Source: JAVXAN01 sp036660495
GTDB taxonomy: Bacteria; Bacillota_I; Bacilli_A; RF39; UBA660
Assembly: GCA_036660495.1 (NCBI GenBank)
Contig: JAVXAN010000002.1
Location: 1-36,995, forward strand
DNA: 36,995 nucleotides
Reading direction: 5' to 3'
The notes beneath the pieces are model-generated. The model did no database searches, was not told the origin of the DNA, and saw only the letters and a program-made list of their open reading frames with translations. Of this stretch, positions 17,455 through 24,952 are shown piece by piece. A program made the position numbers and the translations under genes. Each line of letters starts with the position of its first letter. Position 1 is the first letter of the stretch.

Positions 17455-19626
17455 ATGTATGTTAAGATTTTAGTAGAAACAAGGTTAAAGAAAAGTAATA
17501 TGACTTTTACATATTATGCGCCAAGCAATATGCGTGATCAAATGGAAGTTGGTAAAAGAGTTCTTGTTAATTTTTCATCAAGGATAGTAGAAGGTTTTAT
17601 TGTTGATTTTGATAAAAAGCCATTAGATTATGAAGCAAAAGAGATAATTAAAGTAATTGATGAAAAGCCTGTTTTAAACAAAGAACTTTTAGAATTAGGT
17701 AAATTCATTAGTGAAAAATATTTATGTTCTTTAATAAGTGCTTATCAAGCTATGCTTCCTAAAGCCTTAAAAGCAAAAGCAAAAGATAATAGTGGCATTA
17801 AGTGTGAAAAATATGTTGCGTTAGCAGCTGATTTTACAGATGAAAAGGTTAAAATTAAGCAGCAGATAGCGATAATTAACTATTTAAAAGATAATAAAAC
17901 TGTTTTGAAAAGCTCTATTAAAAGTAAATCATCATTGCAAAAGCTTATTGATGAAAACATAGTTGTTGAGATTCAAAAAGAAGTATATCGATTAAAAGAT
18001 GAACCTTGTGAAAAACAAGATAATTTTAATTTAACAAAAGACCAACAGATGGTTGTAAAAAGTGTTGTTAACCGATTTGGAACAAGTAAAACGATTCTTC
18101 TTCATGGGGTTACTGGATCAGGAAAAACCGAAGTCTACATGAGCCTTGTTGAAGAAACTCTAAAAACTGGTAAAACAAGCATTATTTTAGTCCCTGAAAT
18201 TAGCTTAACTCCACAAATAACATCTAGGTTTAAAAAAAAGTTTGGTAGCAGTGTTGCTATTCTTCATAGTTCATTATCTGATGGTGAAAAATATGACGAA
18301 TATCGAAGAATCCAAAAAAAAGAAGCAAAGATAGTAATAGGGGCAAGAAGTGCTGTTTTTGCTCCGTTAAGTAACTTAGGTATAATTATAATTGACGAAG
18401 AACACGCCGATACCTATAAACAGGAAAACAATCCTAGGTACCATGCTTTAGACATTGCAATAAAAAGATCACAAACACATAATTGTCCGGTTTTACTAGG
18501 AAGTGCAACTCCAACAGTTGAAACTTATGCGAGAGCTCAAAAGGGATATTATGATTTTTTAGAACTTTCTTCAAGGGTTAATAACAGGAAAATGCCTAAG
18601 GTAACAATTGTTGATATGAAAAAAGAAATCAGGAAGAACAATAATCTTTTTTCAGAATTACTTATGAACAAAATAAGTGAAAAGTTGAATAAAGAAGAAC
18701 AAGTAATGTTGCTTCTTAATAAAAGGGGATATTCAAATTATTTAATGTGTTTAAATTGTGGATACGTGCATAAATGTCCAAATTGTGATATTACTTTAAC
18801 TTATCATAAAACTTCTCAAATGATGAGGTGCCATTACTGTGGCTATGCTAGTAATAAAATGATAAAATGTCCAAGTTGCAAAAGTGATAACATTAAAGCA
18901 ATAGGCTCTGGGACCGAAAAAATTGAAGAAGAATTAAAAAGATTGTTTAAAGAAGCAAGAATATTAAGAATGGATGCTGATACCACTAGCACTAAAGGGT
19001 CACACGCAAAAATAATAAATGATTTCAATGATAAAAAATATGATGTTTTAATTGGAACACAGATGATTTCTAAAGGGCTTGATTTTCCAAACGTATCTTT
19101 AGTTGGGGTAATAAACGGTGACACATCTTTAAATATACCTAACTTTAGAAGTAGTGAGGCAACGTTTAGTTTGTTAAATCAAGTAGTAGGAAGAGCTGGA
19201 AGAAAAGACGTGTTAGGGGAGGCTATTATTCAAACGTATAATCCAGAGCATTATAGTATTTTATGTGCATCAAATCACGATTATAAATCTTTCTATAATG
19301 AAGAAATAAAAATAAGAAAGAAATTAAACTACCCACCATATTGTTTTATAATTCTAATTAAAATTTCTTCAAAAGATTTTAATACTGGAATTAGTGAAGC
19401 TAGAAAGGTAAGGGATTATTTAAAAAGCAATTTACTTGGCACAACGAGCGTACTAGGCCCTTCAATAGCTAGCGTCCTTAAGGTAAACAATGTTTATAAC
19501 TTTCAGTGTATAATAAAATATAAAAAGGATGACAGGCTGTATAACGTGCTTAATAGCGTTCTTAATATATATGAAAGCAAGTCATCTGTTAAAGTAGAAC
19601 TTGATTTTAATCCAATAAGATTGTAA
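17455..19626 (+). CDS. priA: primosomal protein N' (replication restart helicase)
   Basis: 723 residues. PriA recognises stalled forks and D-loops and loads the replicative helicase; it works downstream of the RecA recombination fed by AddAB. An N-terminal 3'-end-binding domain (about 1-110) is followed by the helicase core with HGVTGSGKTEVYM (Walker A), VPEISLTPQ, GARSAVFAPL, DEEHADTYKQ (motif II) and LGSATPTVET. Between the RecA lobes lies the zinc domain with eight cysteines in four CxxC pairs (CLNC, CPNC, CHYC, CPSC). It ends with GTQMISKGLDFPNV and VGRAGR. The start follows AAGGCGGTGATAAT. The gene appears to be transcribed on its own, from a weak TATACT/TATAAA region after the preceding terminator. 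Confidence 0.97.
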   Translation: MYVKILVETRLKKSNMTFTYYAPSNMRDQMEVGKRVLVNFSSRIVEGFIVDFDKKPLDYEAKEIIKVIDEKPVLNKELLELGKFISEKYLCSLISAYQAMLPKALKAKAKDNSGIKCEKYVALAADFTDEKVKIKQQIAIINYLKDNKTVLKSSIKSKSSLQKLIDENIVVEIQKEVYRLKDEPCEKQDNFNLTKDQQMVVKSVVNRFGTSKTILLHGVTGSGKTEVYMSLVEETLKTGKTSIILVPEISLTPQITSRFKKKFGSSVAILHSSLSDGEKYDEYRRIQKKEAKIVIGARSAVFAPLSNLGIIIIDEEHADTYKQENNPRYHALDIAIKRSQTHNCPVLLGSATPTVETYARAQKGYYDFLELSSRVNNRKMPKVTIVDMKKEIRKNNNLFSELLMNKISEKLNKEEQVMLLLNKRGYSNYLMCLNCGYVHKCPNCDITLTYHKTSQMMRCHYCGYASNKMIKCPSCKSDNIKAIGSGTEKIEEELKRLFKEARILRMDADTTSTKGSHAKIINDFNDKKYDVLIGTQMISKGLDFPNVSLVGVINGDTSLNIPNFRSSEATFSLLNQVVGRAGRKDVLGEAIIQTYNPEHYSILCASNHDYKSFYNEEIKIRKKLNYPPYCFIILIKISSKDFNTGISEARKVRDYLKSNLLGTTSVLGPSIASVLKVNNVYNFQCIIKYKKDDRLYNVLNSVLNIYESKSSVKVELDFNPIRL

Positions 19627-19653
19627 AAACCTTAATAATTAAAGGCTTTTTGC
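19626..19653 (+). terminator. probable weak terminator after priA
   Basis: AAAACCTT, loop AATAATT, AAAGGCTTTTT, giving a short imperfect stem and a T-run just after the priA stop. Confidence 0.45.
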
Positions 19654-19663
19654 ATAAAATGTC

Positions 19664-19693
19664 TTGAAAAGGCTTGGTTTATTATGTTATAAT
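19664..19693 (+). promoter_or_regulatory. promoter of rpsB-tsf
   Basis: TTGAAA (19664-19669), 18 bases, TATAAT (19688-19693). It leaves a leader of roughly 105 bases before the rpsB start. Confidence 0.7.
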
Positions 19694-19720
19694 GATATTG
19701 GCTTTTTATAAAAGTAATAC

Positions 19721-19785
19721 ACACGGGTTTGGATTTGAACTTCTAGTGCCGAAGAGGTGAAGTTTAAAGATGAAAATCCCGGAGG
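19721..19785 (+). ncRNA. structured 5' leader of rpsB, candidate autoregulatory element
   Basis: Between promoter and rpsB two nested stems can be drawn: an outer CGGG (19724-19727) with CCCG (19778-19781), extended by TTT/AAA, and an inner GAACTTC (19737-19743) with GAAGTTT (19759-19765), with a further CC/GG pairing inside. The ribosome binding site lies just downstream. Ribosomal-protein operons in Firmicutes often carry such leaders to which the product binds. No poly-T follows, so if regulatory it would act on translation. The pairing is seen; the function is inference. Confidence 0.5.
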
Positions 19786-19806
19786 GAAAACGAAGGAGGA
19801 ATGAAA

Positions 19807-20790
19807 ATGCCAGTTGTATCAATGAGTTACTTGCTAGAAGCAGGTGTGCATTTTGGACATCAAACAAAAAGATGGAATCCAAAGATGAAGGAGTATATTT
19901 TTACTTCAAGGGATGATATATATATCATCGATTTGCAAAAAACCGTAAAAATGATTGAAAAAGCATATGAGGTTTTACATGAGATTGCCGCTCAAGGTGG
20001 TAAGGTTTTGTTTGTAGGGACAAAAAAGCAAGCAGCTGAAACAAGTGCTGAAGAAGCAAAAAGATCAGATAGTTATTATGTGACGAAGCGTTGGTTAGGC
20101 GGAACGTTAACTAATTTTAAGACTATAAGGCGTAGAATTAACCGCTTAGACCAAATTGAAAAAATGGAAAAAGATGGTGTCTTTGATAAGTTACCAAAAA
20201 AAGAAGTAGTTAAAATCCGTAAGGAATATGAAAAGTTAGATTCTTATTTTTGTGGTTTAAGACAAATGAAAAAATTACCACAAGCATTAATTATTGTTGA
20301 TCCCAAGAAGGAAATTAATGCTATAAACGAAGCTAGAAAGTTAAACATACCAGTATTTGGTATTGTAGATACCAATTGTGATCCAGATTTAGTTGACTAT
20401 GTAATTCCAGGTAATGACGATGCTATTCGTGCAGTTAAAATTGTTTTAGGGGTACTTAATAATGCTATTTGTGAAGTTACCGGAAAACCAGTAGAAGACT
20501 ATATTACTGAAGAAGATAAAGCAAAAATGAATACTAAAGAAACAAAAGAACGTGTTTTAGAAAAGCCAGTTCAAAAAGAAACTGAAGTAATTGTTGAAAA
20601 AGAAACTGTTGCTGAAGAAAAACCAGTTGTTGTTAAGGAAACAATTATAAAAGAAAAAGCACCTGAAAAAACGGTGATTAACGATTTATCTAAATTAACT
20701 GTAGTAGAATTAAAAGCTATGGCTAAAGAAAAGAAAATTGATGGCTATTCAAAAATGAAAAAAGAAGAATTAGTATCTGTTTTAAAATAA
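19807..20790 (+). CDS. rpsB: ribosomal protein S2 with C-terminal SAP/Rho-N-like extension
   Basis: 327 residues. The S2 part (1 to about 228) is typical: MSYLLEAGVHFGHQTKRWNPKM, YIIDLQKTV, FVGTKKQA, TKRWLGGTLTNFKTI, PVFGIVDTNCDPDLVDYVIPGNDDA. After it comes a charged Glu/Lys/Val linker of about 60 residues and then LTVVELKAMAKEKKIDGYSK...ELVSVL, which matches the small helix-extended-loop-helix fold of SAP and Rho N-terminal domains that bind nucleic acid. The start is taken at the ATG 19807: GAAGGAGGA ends at 19800, so the ATG at 19801 would be too close, while 19807 has six-base spacing and matches the family start. Transcribed with tsf behind a structured leader. Confidence 0.96.
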   Translation: MPVVSMSYLLEAGVHFGHQTKRWNPKMKEYIFTSRDDIYIIDLQKTVKMIEKAYEVLHEIAAQGGKVLFVGTKKQAAETSAEEAKRSDSYYVTKRWLGGTLTNFKTIRRRINRLDQIEKMEKDGVFDKLPKKEVVKIRKEYEKLDSYFCGLRQMKKLPQALIIVDPKKEINAINEARKLNIPVFGIVDTNCDPDLVDYVIPGNDDAIRAVKIVLGVLNNAICEVTGKPVEDYITEEDKAKMNTKETKERVLEKPVQKETEVIVEKETVAEEKPVVVKETIIKEKAPEKTVINDLSKLTVVELKAMAKEKKIDGYSKMKKEELVSVLK

Positions 20791-20797
20791 ATATAAA

Positions 20798-20827
20798 TTT
20801 AAGATGATTTTTATAAATCATCTTTAA
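20798..20827 (+). terminator. hairpin between rpsB and tsf, attenuator-like
   Basis: AAGATGATTT, loop TTAT, AAATCATCTT is a perfect 10-bp stem followed by TAATTTTA, an imperfect T-run. It may set the rpsB:tsf transcript ratio rather than fully terminate. Confidence 0.6.
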
Positions 20828-20851
20828 TTTTAAAAAAGGGAGATTAGTAAA

Positions 20852-21721
20852 ATGAATGCAAGTTTAATTAAAGAATTAAGAGATGCTTCTGGAGCTGGAA
20901 TGATGGATTGTAAAAAAGCTTTAGAGGAAAATGAAAATGATGTTCAAAAAGCAATAGAATGGTTAAGAGAAAAAGGAATTGCAAAAGCTGCTAAAAAAGC
21001 TGATAGAATTGCTGCTGAAGGGTTATCAACAATTGTTGTTGATGATAATAAAGCTATTATTTTAGAAATAAATTGTGAAACAGACTTTGTTGCTAAAAAT
21101 GAAAAGTTTCAAAATTTCTTATCAGATGTTGCTCATATAATTTTAGATAGTAGTGCAAAAACAATGGATGAAGCGTTATCATTATCTTGTGATGAAGGTA
21201 CTTTAGCTGATTATGTTGCTAGAATGACAGCAACAATTGGTGAAAAAATAAGCTTTAGAAGGTTTGTTGTGTTAAATAAAGAAGCTGAAGAAAACTTTGG
21301 AGCATATGTTCACATGGGCGGTAAGATTTCAGTTTTAACTAAAATAAAAGGAGCTGATGAATTAGTTGCAAAAGATGTTTCGATGCATGCCGCAGCAATG
21401 CGTCCTGAATATACAAAAAAGCAAGATGTTCCAAGTGAACAAGTTGAAAATGAAAAGAAAATTTTAACTGAGCAAGCAATTGCTGAGGGAAAACCAGCAG
21501 CTATTGCTGAAAAAATGGTATTAGGTAGAATTTCTAAGTATTATAAGGAAATCTGTTTAGAAGAACAAGACTTTGTTAAGGATAATGGGGTTACGGTTGG
21601 ACAGTTTGTAAGTAATAATGGAGCATCAATTGTTGAAATGATTCGTTATGAAGTTGGTGAAGGTATCGAAAAACGTCAGGATAATTTTGCTGAAGAAGTA
21701 GCTGCTCAAATAAGGGGATAA
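20852..21721 (+). CDS. tsf: elongation factor Ts
   Basis: 289 residues. EF-Ts exchanges GDP on EF-Tu. The N-terminal UBA-like domain is clear (IKELRDASGAGMMDCKKALEE, then AIEWLREKGIAKAAKKADRIAAEGL), followed by the core EINCETDFVAKNEKF and MHAAAMRP. The C-terminal part carries QDFVKDNGVTVGQFV and ends EMIRYEVGEGIEKR. The ribosome binding site is AAAAAAGGGAGA. It follows rpsB in the standard order, separated by a hairpin. The next gene starts four bases after its stop. Confidence 0.98.
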   Translation: MNASLIKELRDASGAGMMDCKKALEENENDVQKAIEWLREKGIAKAAKKADRIAAEGLSTIVVDDNKAIILEINCETDFVAKNEKFQNFLSDVAHIILDSSAKTMDEALSLSCDEGTLADYVARMTATIGEKISFRRFVVLNKEAEENFGAYVHMGGKISVLTKIKGADELVAKDVSMHAAAMRPEYTKKQDVPSEQVENEKKILTEQAIAEGKPAAIAEKMVLGRISKYYKEICLEEQDFVKDNGVTVGQFVSNNGASIVEMIRYEVGEGIEKRQDNFAEEVAAQIRG

Positions 21722-21725
21722 TATC

Positions 21726-22295
21726 ATGAAAAAGTTAGGAGCGTTATTACTAACTTTTTTGTTAGTTTTAACCGGATGTAAGGTTCAAAAAATAGAAGAT
21801 GAAAATGATTCAGATGCATTGAAATTTAACAAGGAGTACTCTTTAGTGGAAAAAAGCAACGTTTATAAGTATACTTCGTATGCTAAGGTTAATGAAATAA
21901 TAAAAACAGGTTCAGGAATTATCTATTTAGGTTTTCCTTCTTGCCCTTGGTGTAAGGAAATAACTCCAGTGTTAAATGAAATTGCTAAAGAAAAAAATGT
22001 TAAAGAAATATTTTATTATAATCATAAGGATATTAGAGTAAATGAAACTAAAGAGTATAAACAATTAGTTAGTCTTTTATCCGACTTTTTAGAACCAGAT
22101 GAAAGTGGTGATAAAAAGATTTATGCGCCTACGATTGTTTTTGTTCAAAATGGAATAATCAAAGGAATTCACGTTGGATCAGTAGAAGGACATGATGCAC
22201 ATGAAAGAGCGATGACAGAAGATGAGAAAAAGGCTTTAAAACAAATATATTCAAATTTGATTGATAAAGTATATAATACGGACTGTGATTGCTAA
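21726..22295 (+). CDS. thioredoxin-fold lipoprotein with CPWC motif
   Basis: 189 residues. The N-terminus is a lipoprotein signal, MKKLGALLLTFLLVLTGC, with the lipidated cysteine at C18. A thioredoxin-like domain follows, with the redox pair C73-P-W-C76 in LGFPSCPWCKEITPVL and the cis-Pro region APTIVFVQNG. The C-terminus ends in CDC. It should work outside the membrane on protein thiols, as a bacteriocin-transport-accessory or DsbA/TlpA-like oxidoreductase; the exact partner is unknown. It starts four bases after tsf, with AAGGGGATAATATC as ribosome binding site, so it is in the rpsB-tsf operon, in the place where pyrH normally stands between tsf and frr. The Cys-rich protein at 15572 is a possible client, but only by inference. 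Confidence 0.85.
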   Translation: MKKLGALLLTFLLVLTGCKVQKIEDENDSDALKFNKEYSLVEKSNVYKYTSYAKVNEIIKTGSGIIYLGFPSCPWCKEITPVLNEIAKEKNVKEIFYYNHKDIRVNETKEYKQLVSLLSDFLEPDESGDKKIYAPTIVFVQNGIIKGIHVGSVEGHDAHERAMTEDEKKALKQIYSNLIDKVYNTDCDC

Positions 22296-22302
22296 ATATC
22301 AC

Positions 22303-22330
22303 TTGTATTTAAATCCTTTTTTAGTATAAT
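22303..22330 (+). promoter_or_regulatory. promoter of frr
   Basis: TTGTAT (22303-22308), 16 bases, TATAAT (22325-22330), followed by ATAGGAGATG before the frr start. Confidence 0.55.
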
Positions 22331-22349
22331 AATTATAGGAGATGAAATT

Positions 22350-22895
22350 ATGTTAGATGAAGTCATTTTAGAAACAGAAGAAAAAATGGAAAAAGCAATT
22401 GTTTCTTTAGAAACAAGGTTTTTAAACGTTAGAGCTGGAAGAGCTAATCCTAATATGCTTGATAAAATTAAGGTGGAATATTATGGATCTGAAACGCCTC
22501 TTCAACAGTTAGCAAATATATCTGTACCAGAAGCTCGTAAATTAATTGTAAAACCTTTTGACAGAACCTCAATTGGAGCTATTGAAAAAGCCATATTTGA
22601 AGCAAACATTGGATTAACTCCAAATAATAATGGTGAAACGGTTATTTTAAACATTCCAGAGCTTACTGAGGAAAGAAGAAAAGATTTTGTTAAGCAAGCT
22701 AAAGTTTTAGCCGAAGAAGCAAAGATTGCTCTTAGAAACATTAGACAAGATTCTAATAATGCTGTTAAAAAGCTTGAAATAGCAGAAGATGATCAAAAAG
22801 GCGCATCTAACGAAATTCAAGAATTAATAAATAAATATAATAAAGTAGTAGACGAAAAATTAAAAGAAAAAGAAAATGAATTAATGAGTATTTAA
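22350..22895 (+). CDS. frr: ribosome recycling factor
   Basis: 181 residues, close to the usual 185. RRF with EF-G splits post-termination ribosomes. Family motifs are LNVRAGRANPNMLDKIKVEYYG, PLQQLANISVPEARKLIVKPFD, AIEKAIFEANIGLTPNNNGE, and LTEERRKDFVKQAKVLAEEAKIALRNIRQD. The typical long helical arm and the C-terminal hinge are intact. It has its own promoter, because the usual pyrH-frr pairing is broken here by the lipoprotein gene. Confidence 0.98.
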   Translation: MLDEVILETEEKMEKAIVSLETRFLNVRAGRANPNMLDKIKVEYYGSETPLQQLANISVPEARKLIVKPFDRTSIGAIEKAIFEANIGLTPNNNGETVILNIPELTEERRKDFVKQAKVLAEEAKIALRNIRQDSNNAVKKLEIAEDDQKGASNEIQELINKYNKVVDEKLKEKENELMSI

Positions 22896-22923
22896 GCAAT
22901 AACTTTTGTTATTGTCTTTTTTT
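22896..22923 (+). terminator. terminator of frr
   Basis: CAATAAC, loop TTTT, GTTATTG, then TCTTTTTTT. Confidence 0.8.
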
Positions 22924-22940
22924 ATAAAAAAAAGTATAAT
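22912..22940 (+). promoter_or_regulatory. promoter of the 22965 gene
   Basis: TTGTCT (22912-22917), 17 bases, TATAAT (22935-22940). The -35 element lies inside the frr terminator. Confidence 0.45.
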
Positions 22941-22964
22941 GATATTAGAGTAGGGGAAATAAAA

Positions 22965-23639
22965 ATGAAGAAAAACGTATTTAATATAATTTGTTTAGGA
23001 TTATCGGCGGTTTTAATAACTTTATTTAGTTATTTTCTATACGTTGGTGGGATAACTGAGAACATTTCCTTGTTTCTTTCTAAAATTAAGGCCAATGCTA
23101 ACATAAGCGAAAACGTTTCTAGTAATTATCCAAGAATAGATTTATTTGTTAATTCAAGTGGAGAAAAAATAACTAATGAAGATTTGGTTTTAATCGTTAA
23201 TTCAAGTGATGATATAAAAATTTCAAAGGCAGAGTATTCATTTGATAAACAACGATGGTTTGACGATTTTGATGAAGAAACGTATGGAAAAGAGTCGGTT
23301 GTAAAAAAGGTTTTTAGAGAAAATATTGATAAAAAAGTATATTTAAGAGTAACCAATAATAAGGGCTATAGTAGTTATGTTATTCAAACGATAGTTAACG
23401 TTGATAAGACCAAACCGGTAGTTAATTTACAAAAAAAAGGAAATGAAGTTTTAGTAACAGCTAAAGATAATGTGGGTATAACCCAAGTACAATACTCTTA
23501 TGATAATTTGATTTGGAATGATTTTACTGATGTTAAATTTAATGGTAAAGATGTTACTGTAAACATTCTAAAAGAAAAAGCAACGTTTATTAGAGTAGTT
23601 GATAAAGCTGGTAATATTAGTAAGATAAAAGAATTTTAA
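22965..23639 (+). CDS. membrane-anchored protein with two Ig-like (bacterial adhesin-type) modules
   Basis: 224 residues. A hydrophobic segment at about 7-27 serves as signal anchor. Outside, two similar beta modules are visible (about 55-145 and 150-222). Each has a YS-F/Y-D-x-x-x-W motif (AEYSFDKQRWFDDF; VQYSYDNLIWNDF) and a late RV-x-(N/D)-K-x-G turn (LRVTNNKGYSS; IRVVDKAGNIS). The pattern DKTKPVVNL...AKDNVGI is typical of Ig-like repeats in Gram-positive surface proteins. No sortase motif is present; the N-terminal helix is the only anchor. It has its own promoter and ends just before the pheS promoter. Function unknown; surface display is likely. Confidence 0.75.
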   Translation: MKKNVFNIICLGLSAVLITLFSYFLYVGGITENISLFLSKIKANANISENVSSNYPRIDLFVNSSGEKITNEDLVLIVNSSDDIKISKAEYSFDKQRWFDDFDEETYGKESVVKKVFRENIDKKVYLRVTNNKGYSSYVIQTIVNVDKTKPVVNLQKKGNEVLVTAKDNVGITQVQYSYDNLIWNDFTDVKFNGKDVTVNILKEKATFIRVVDKAGNISKIKEF

Positions 23640-23640
23640 T

Positions 23641-23668
23641 TTGACAATGGGTCATAATATGTTATAAT
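23641..23668 (+). promoter_or_regulatory. promoter of the T-box-pheST unit
   Basis: TTGACA (23641-23646), 16 bases, TATAAT (23663-23668), just after the stop codon of the upstream gene. Confidence 0.75.
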
Positions 23669-23677
23669 TAATTTGTT

Positions 23678-23892
23678 AAAAGCAATGAAGAGAAGTAGTA
23701 ATAAGTCAAATGCTTGTAGAGAGTTAGTGGTTGGTGAAAACTAATGGTAATTACTTATGAATTCATCTTGGAGCTGGTAGTTAAAACTATTACCGAGAAT
23801 TCCGCGTTAAGGAATTTAAGAGCATAAGTAATTTACTTATGAACTAAGGTGGTACCGCGATTAATCGTCCTTATTTTAGGATGATTTTTTTT
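23678..23892 (+). promoter_or_regulatory. T-box riboswitch, Phe-specific, upstream of pheST
   Basis: Order of elements: AGCAATGAAGAGAAGTAGTAAT at the base of stem I; the AGAGAG region and GGTTGGTGAAAACTAA distal part; a specifier region reading GAA-UUC-A after ACTTAT, where UUC is a Phe codon; a stem III with AATTCC/GGAATT; and the conserved T-box AAGGTGGTACCGCG at 23846-23859. A terminator follows (AATCGTCCT / AGGATGATT plus eight T, to 23892). Uncharged tRNA-Phe should pair with the specifier and the T-box bulge, preventing termination and switching on pheST. The terminator T-run ends 15 bases before the pheS start codon. Confidence 0.93.
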
Positions 23893-23907
23893 ATTAAAGG
23901 AGGATTT

Positions 23908-24951
23908 ATGAAAAAACTAGATGAAATTAAAAATTTGTTTGTTGAGAAAATTGAAAAGGTTAATGATCTTAAATCATTGAATGATTTAAGAATAGAGTTT
24001 TTAGGTAAAAAAGGCTTAATAACAGAGTTTTCCTCTTTAATTAGAGAAGTTCCAAATGATGAAAAAAAGAGCTTTGGAGCAGCGGTAAATGAAGTTAGGA
24101 TGTTTGTGTCAAACTTATTAGATACTAAAAAAGAAACTTTTGAAGAAACGCTATTAAACAAAAAATTACTCCAGGAAGCAATTGATATATCACTTCCTGC
24201 TACTAAAGTTCCTGTTGGAGTTGCGAATACTCTTGAAATGTTAATTGAAGAATTAGAAGAATTATTAATGTCAATGGGTTATGATGTAGTAGAAGGGCCT
24301 GAAGTTGAAAAAGATTTATATAACTTTGAGTTATTAAATTTACCAAAAGGACATCCGGCAAGAGATGCACAAGATACTTTTTATATTAAAGATGAAGAAT
24401 TACTTTTAAGAAGTCAAACTTCTCCAGTTCAAATAAGGACAATGCTAGAAAACACTGATAAAACGCCAATAAGAATTATTTGTCCTGGAAAAACTTATCG
24501 TAGGGATGATGATGATGCAACTCATTCACATCAATTTACTCAAATAGAAGGTCTTTTAATCGATGCGGACGTATCTTTAGCTAACTTAAAAGCAACTTTT
24601 GATATTATTGCTAAAAAGTTATATGGTCAAACTAGAAAAACCAGATTTAGACCATCATATTATCCATTTACTGAGCCTTCAGTAGAACTTGATATTAGTT
24701 GTTTTAATTGTGAAGGAAAAGGTTGTCAAATTTGTAAAAACACCGGATGGATTACCGTTGGTGGAGCCGGAATGGTTAATCCAAAGGTCCTTGATAATTG
24801 TGGATATGATTCTACTAAATGGAAAGGATTTGCTTTTGGATTTGGCGTGGAAAGATTAGCAATGCTTAAATATGGAATTACGGATATTAGAACTTTTTAT
24901 ACAAACGATTTAAGAAACACTAGTAATTTTAACAGAAAGGATGTTGATTAA
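23908..24951 (+). CDS. pheS: phenylalanyl-tRNA synthetase alpha subunit
   Basis: 347 residues from the ATG at 23908, fixed by AAAGGAGGA six bases upstream; an upstream in-frame ATG at 23881 lies inside the T-box terminator and is not used. The N-terminal coiled-coil arm (1 to about 85) is followed by the class II catalytic core: FELLNLPKGHPARDAQDTFYI, LLRSQTSPVQIRTM, RIICPGKTYRRDDDDATHSHQFTQIEGL (motif 2), FRPSYYPFTEPSVELDI, and GFAFGFGVERLAMLKYGI (motif 3). Between them, CxxCxxxGCxxC-like cysteines give the usual small loop. It forms an alpha2-beta2 enzyme with PheT and is regulated by the upstream T-box. Confidence 0.98.
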   Translation: MKKLDEIKNLFVEKIEKVNDLKSLNDLRIEFLGKKGLITEFSSLIREVPNDEKKSFGAAVNEVRMFVSNLLDTKKETFEETLLNKKLLQEAIDISLPATKVPVGVANTLEMLIEELEELLMSMGYDVVEGPEVEKDLYNFELLNLPKGHPARDAQDTFYIKDEELLLRSQTSPVQIRTMLENTDKTPIRIICPGKTYRRDDDDATHSHQFTQIEGLLIDADVSLANLKATFDIIAKKLYGQTRKTRFRPSYYPFTEPSVELDISCFNCEGKGCQICKNTGWITVGGAGMVNPKVLDNCGYDSTKWKGFAFGFGVERLAMLKYGITDIRTFYTNDLRNTSNFNRKDVD

Positions 24952-24952
24952 T

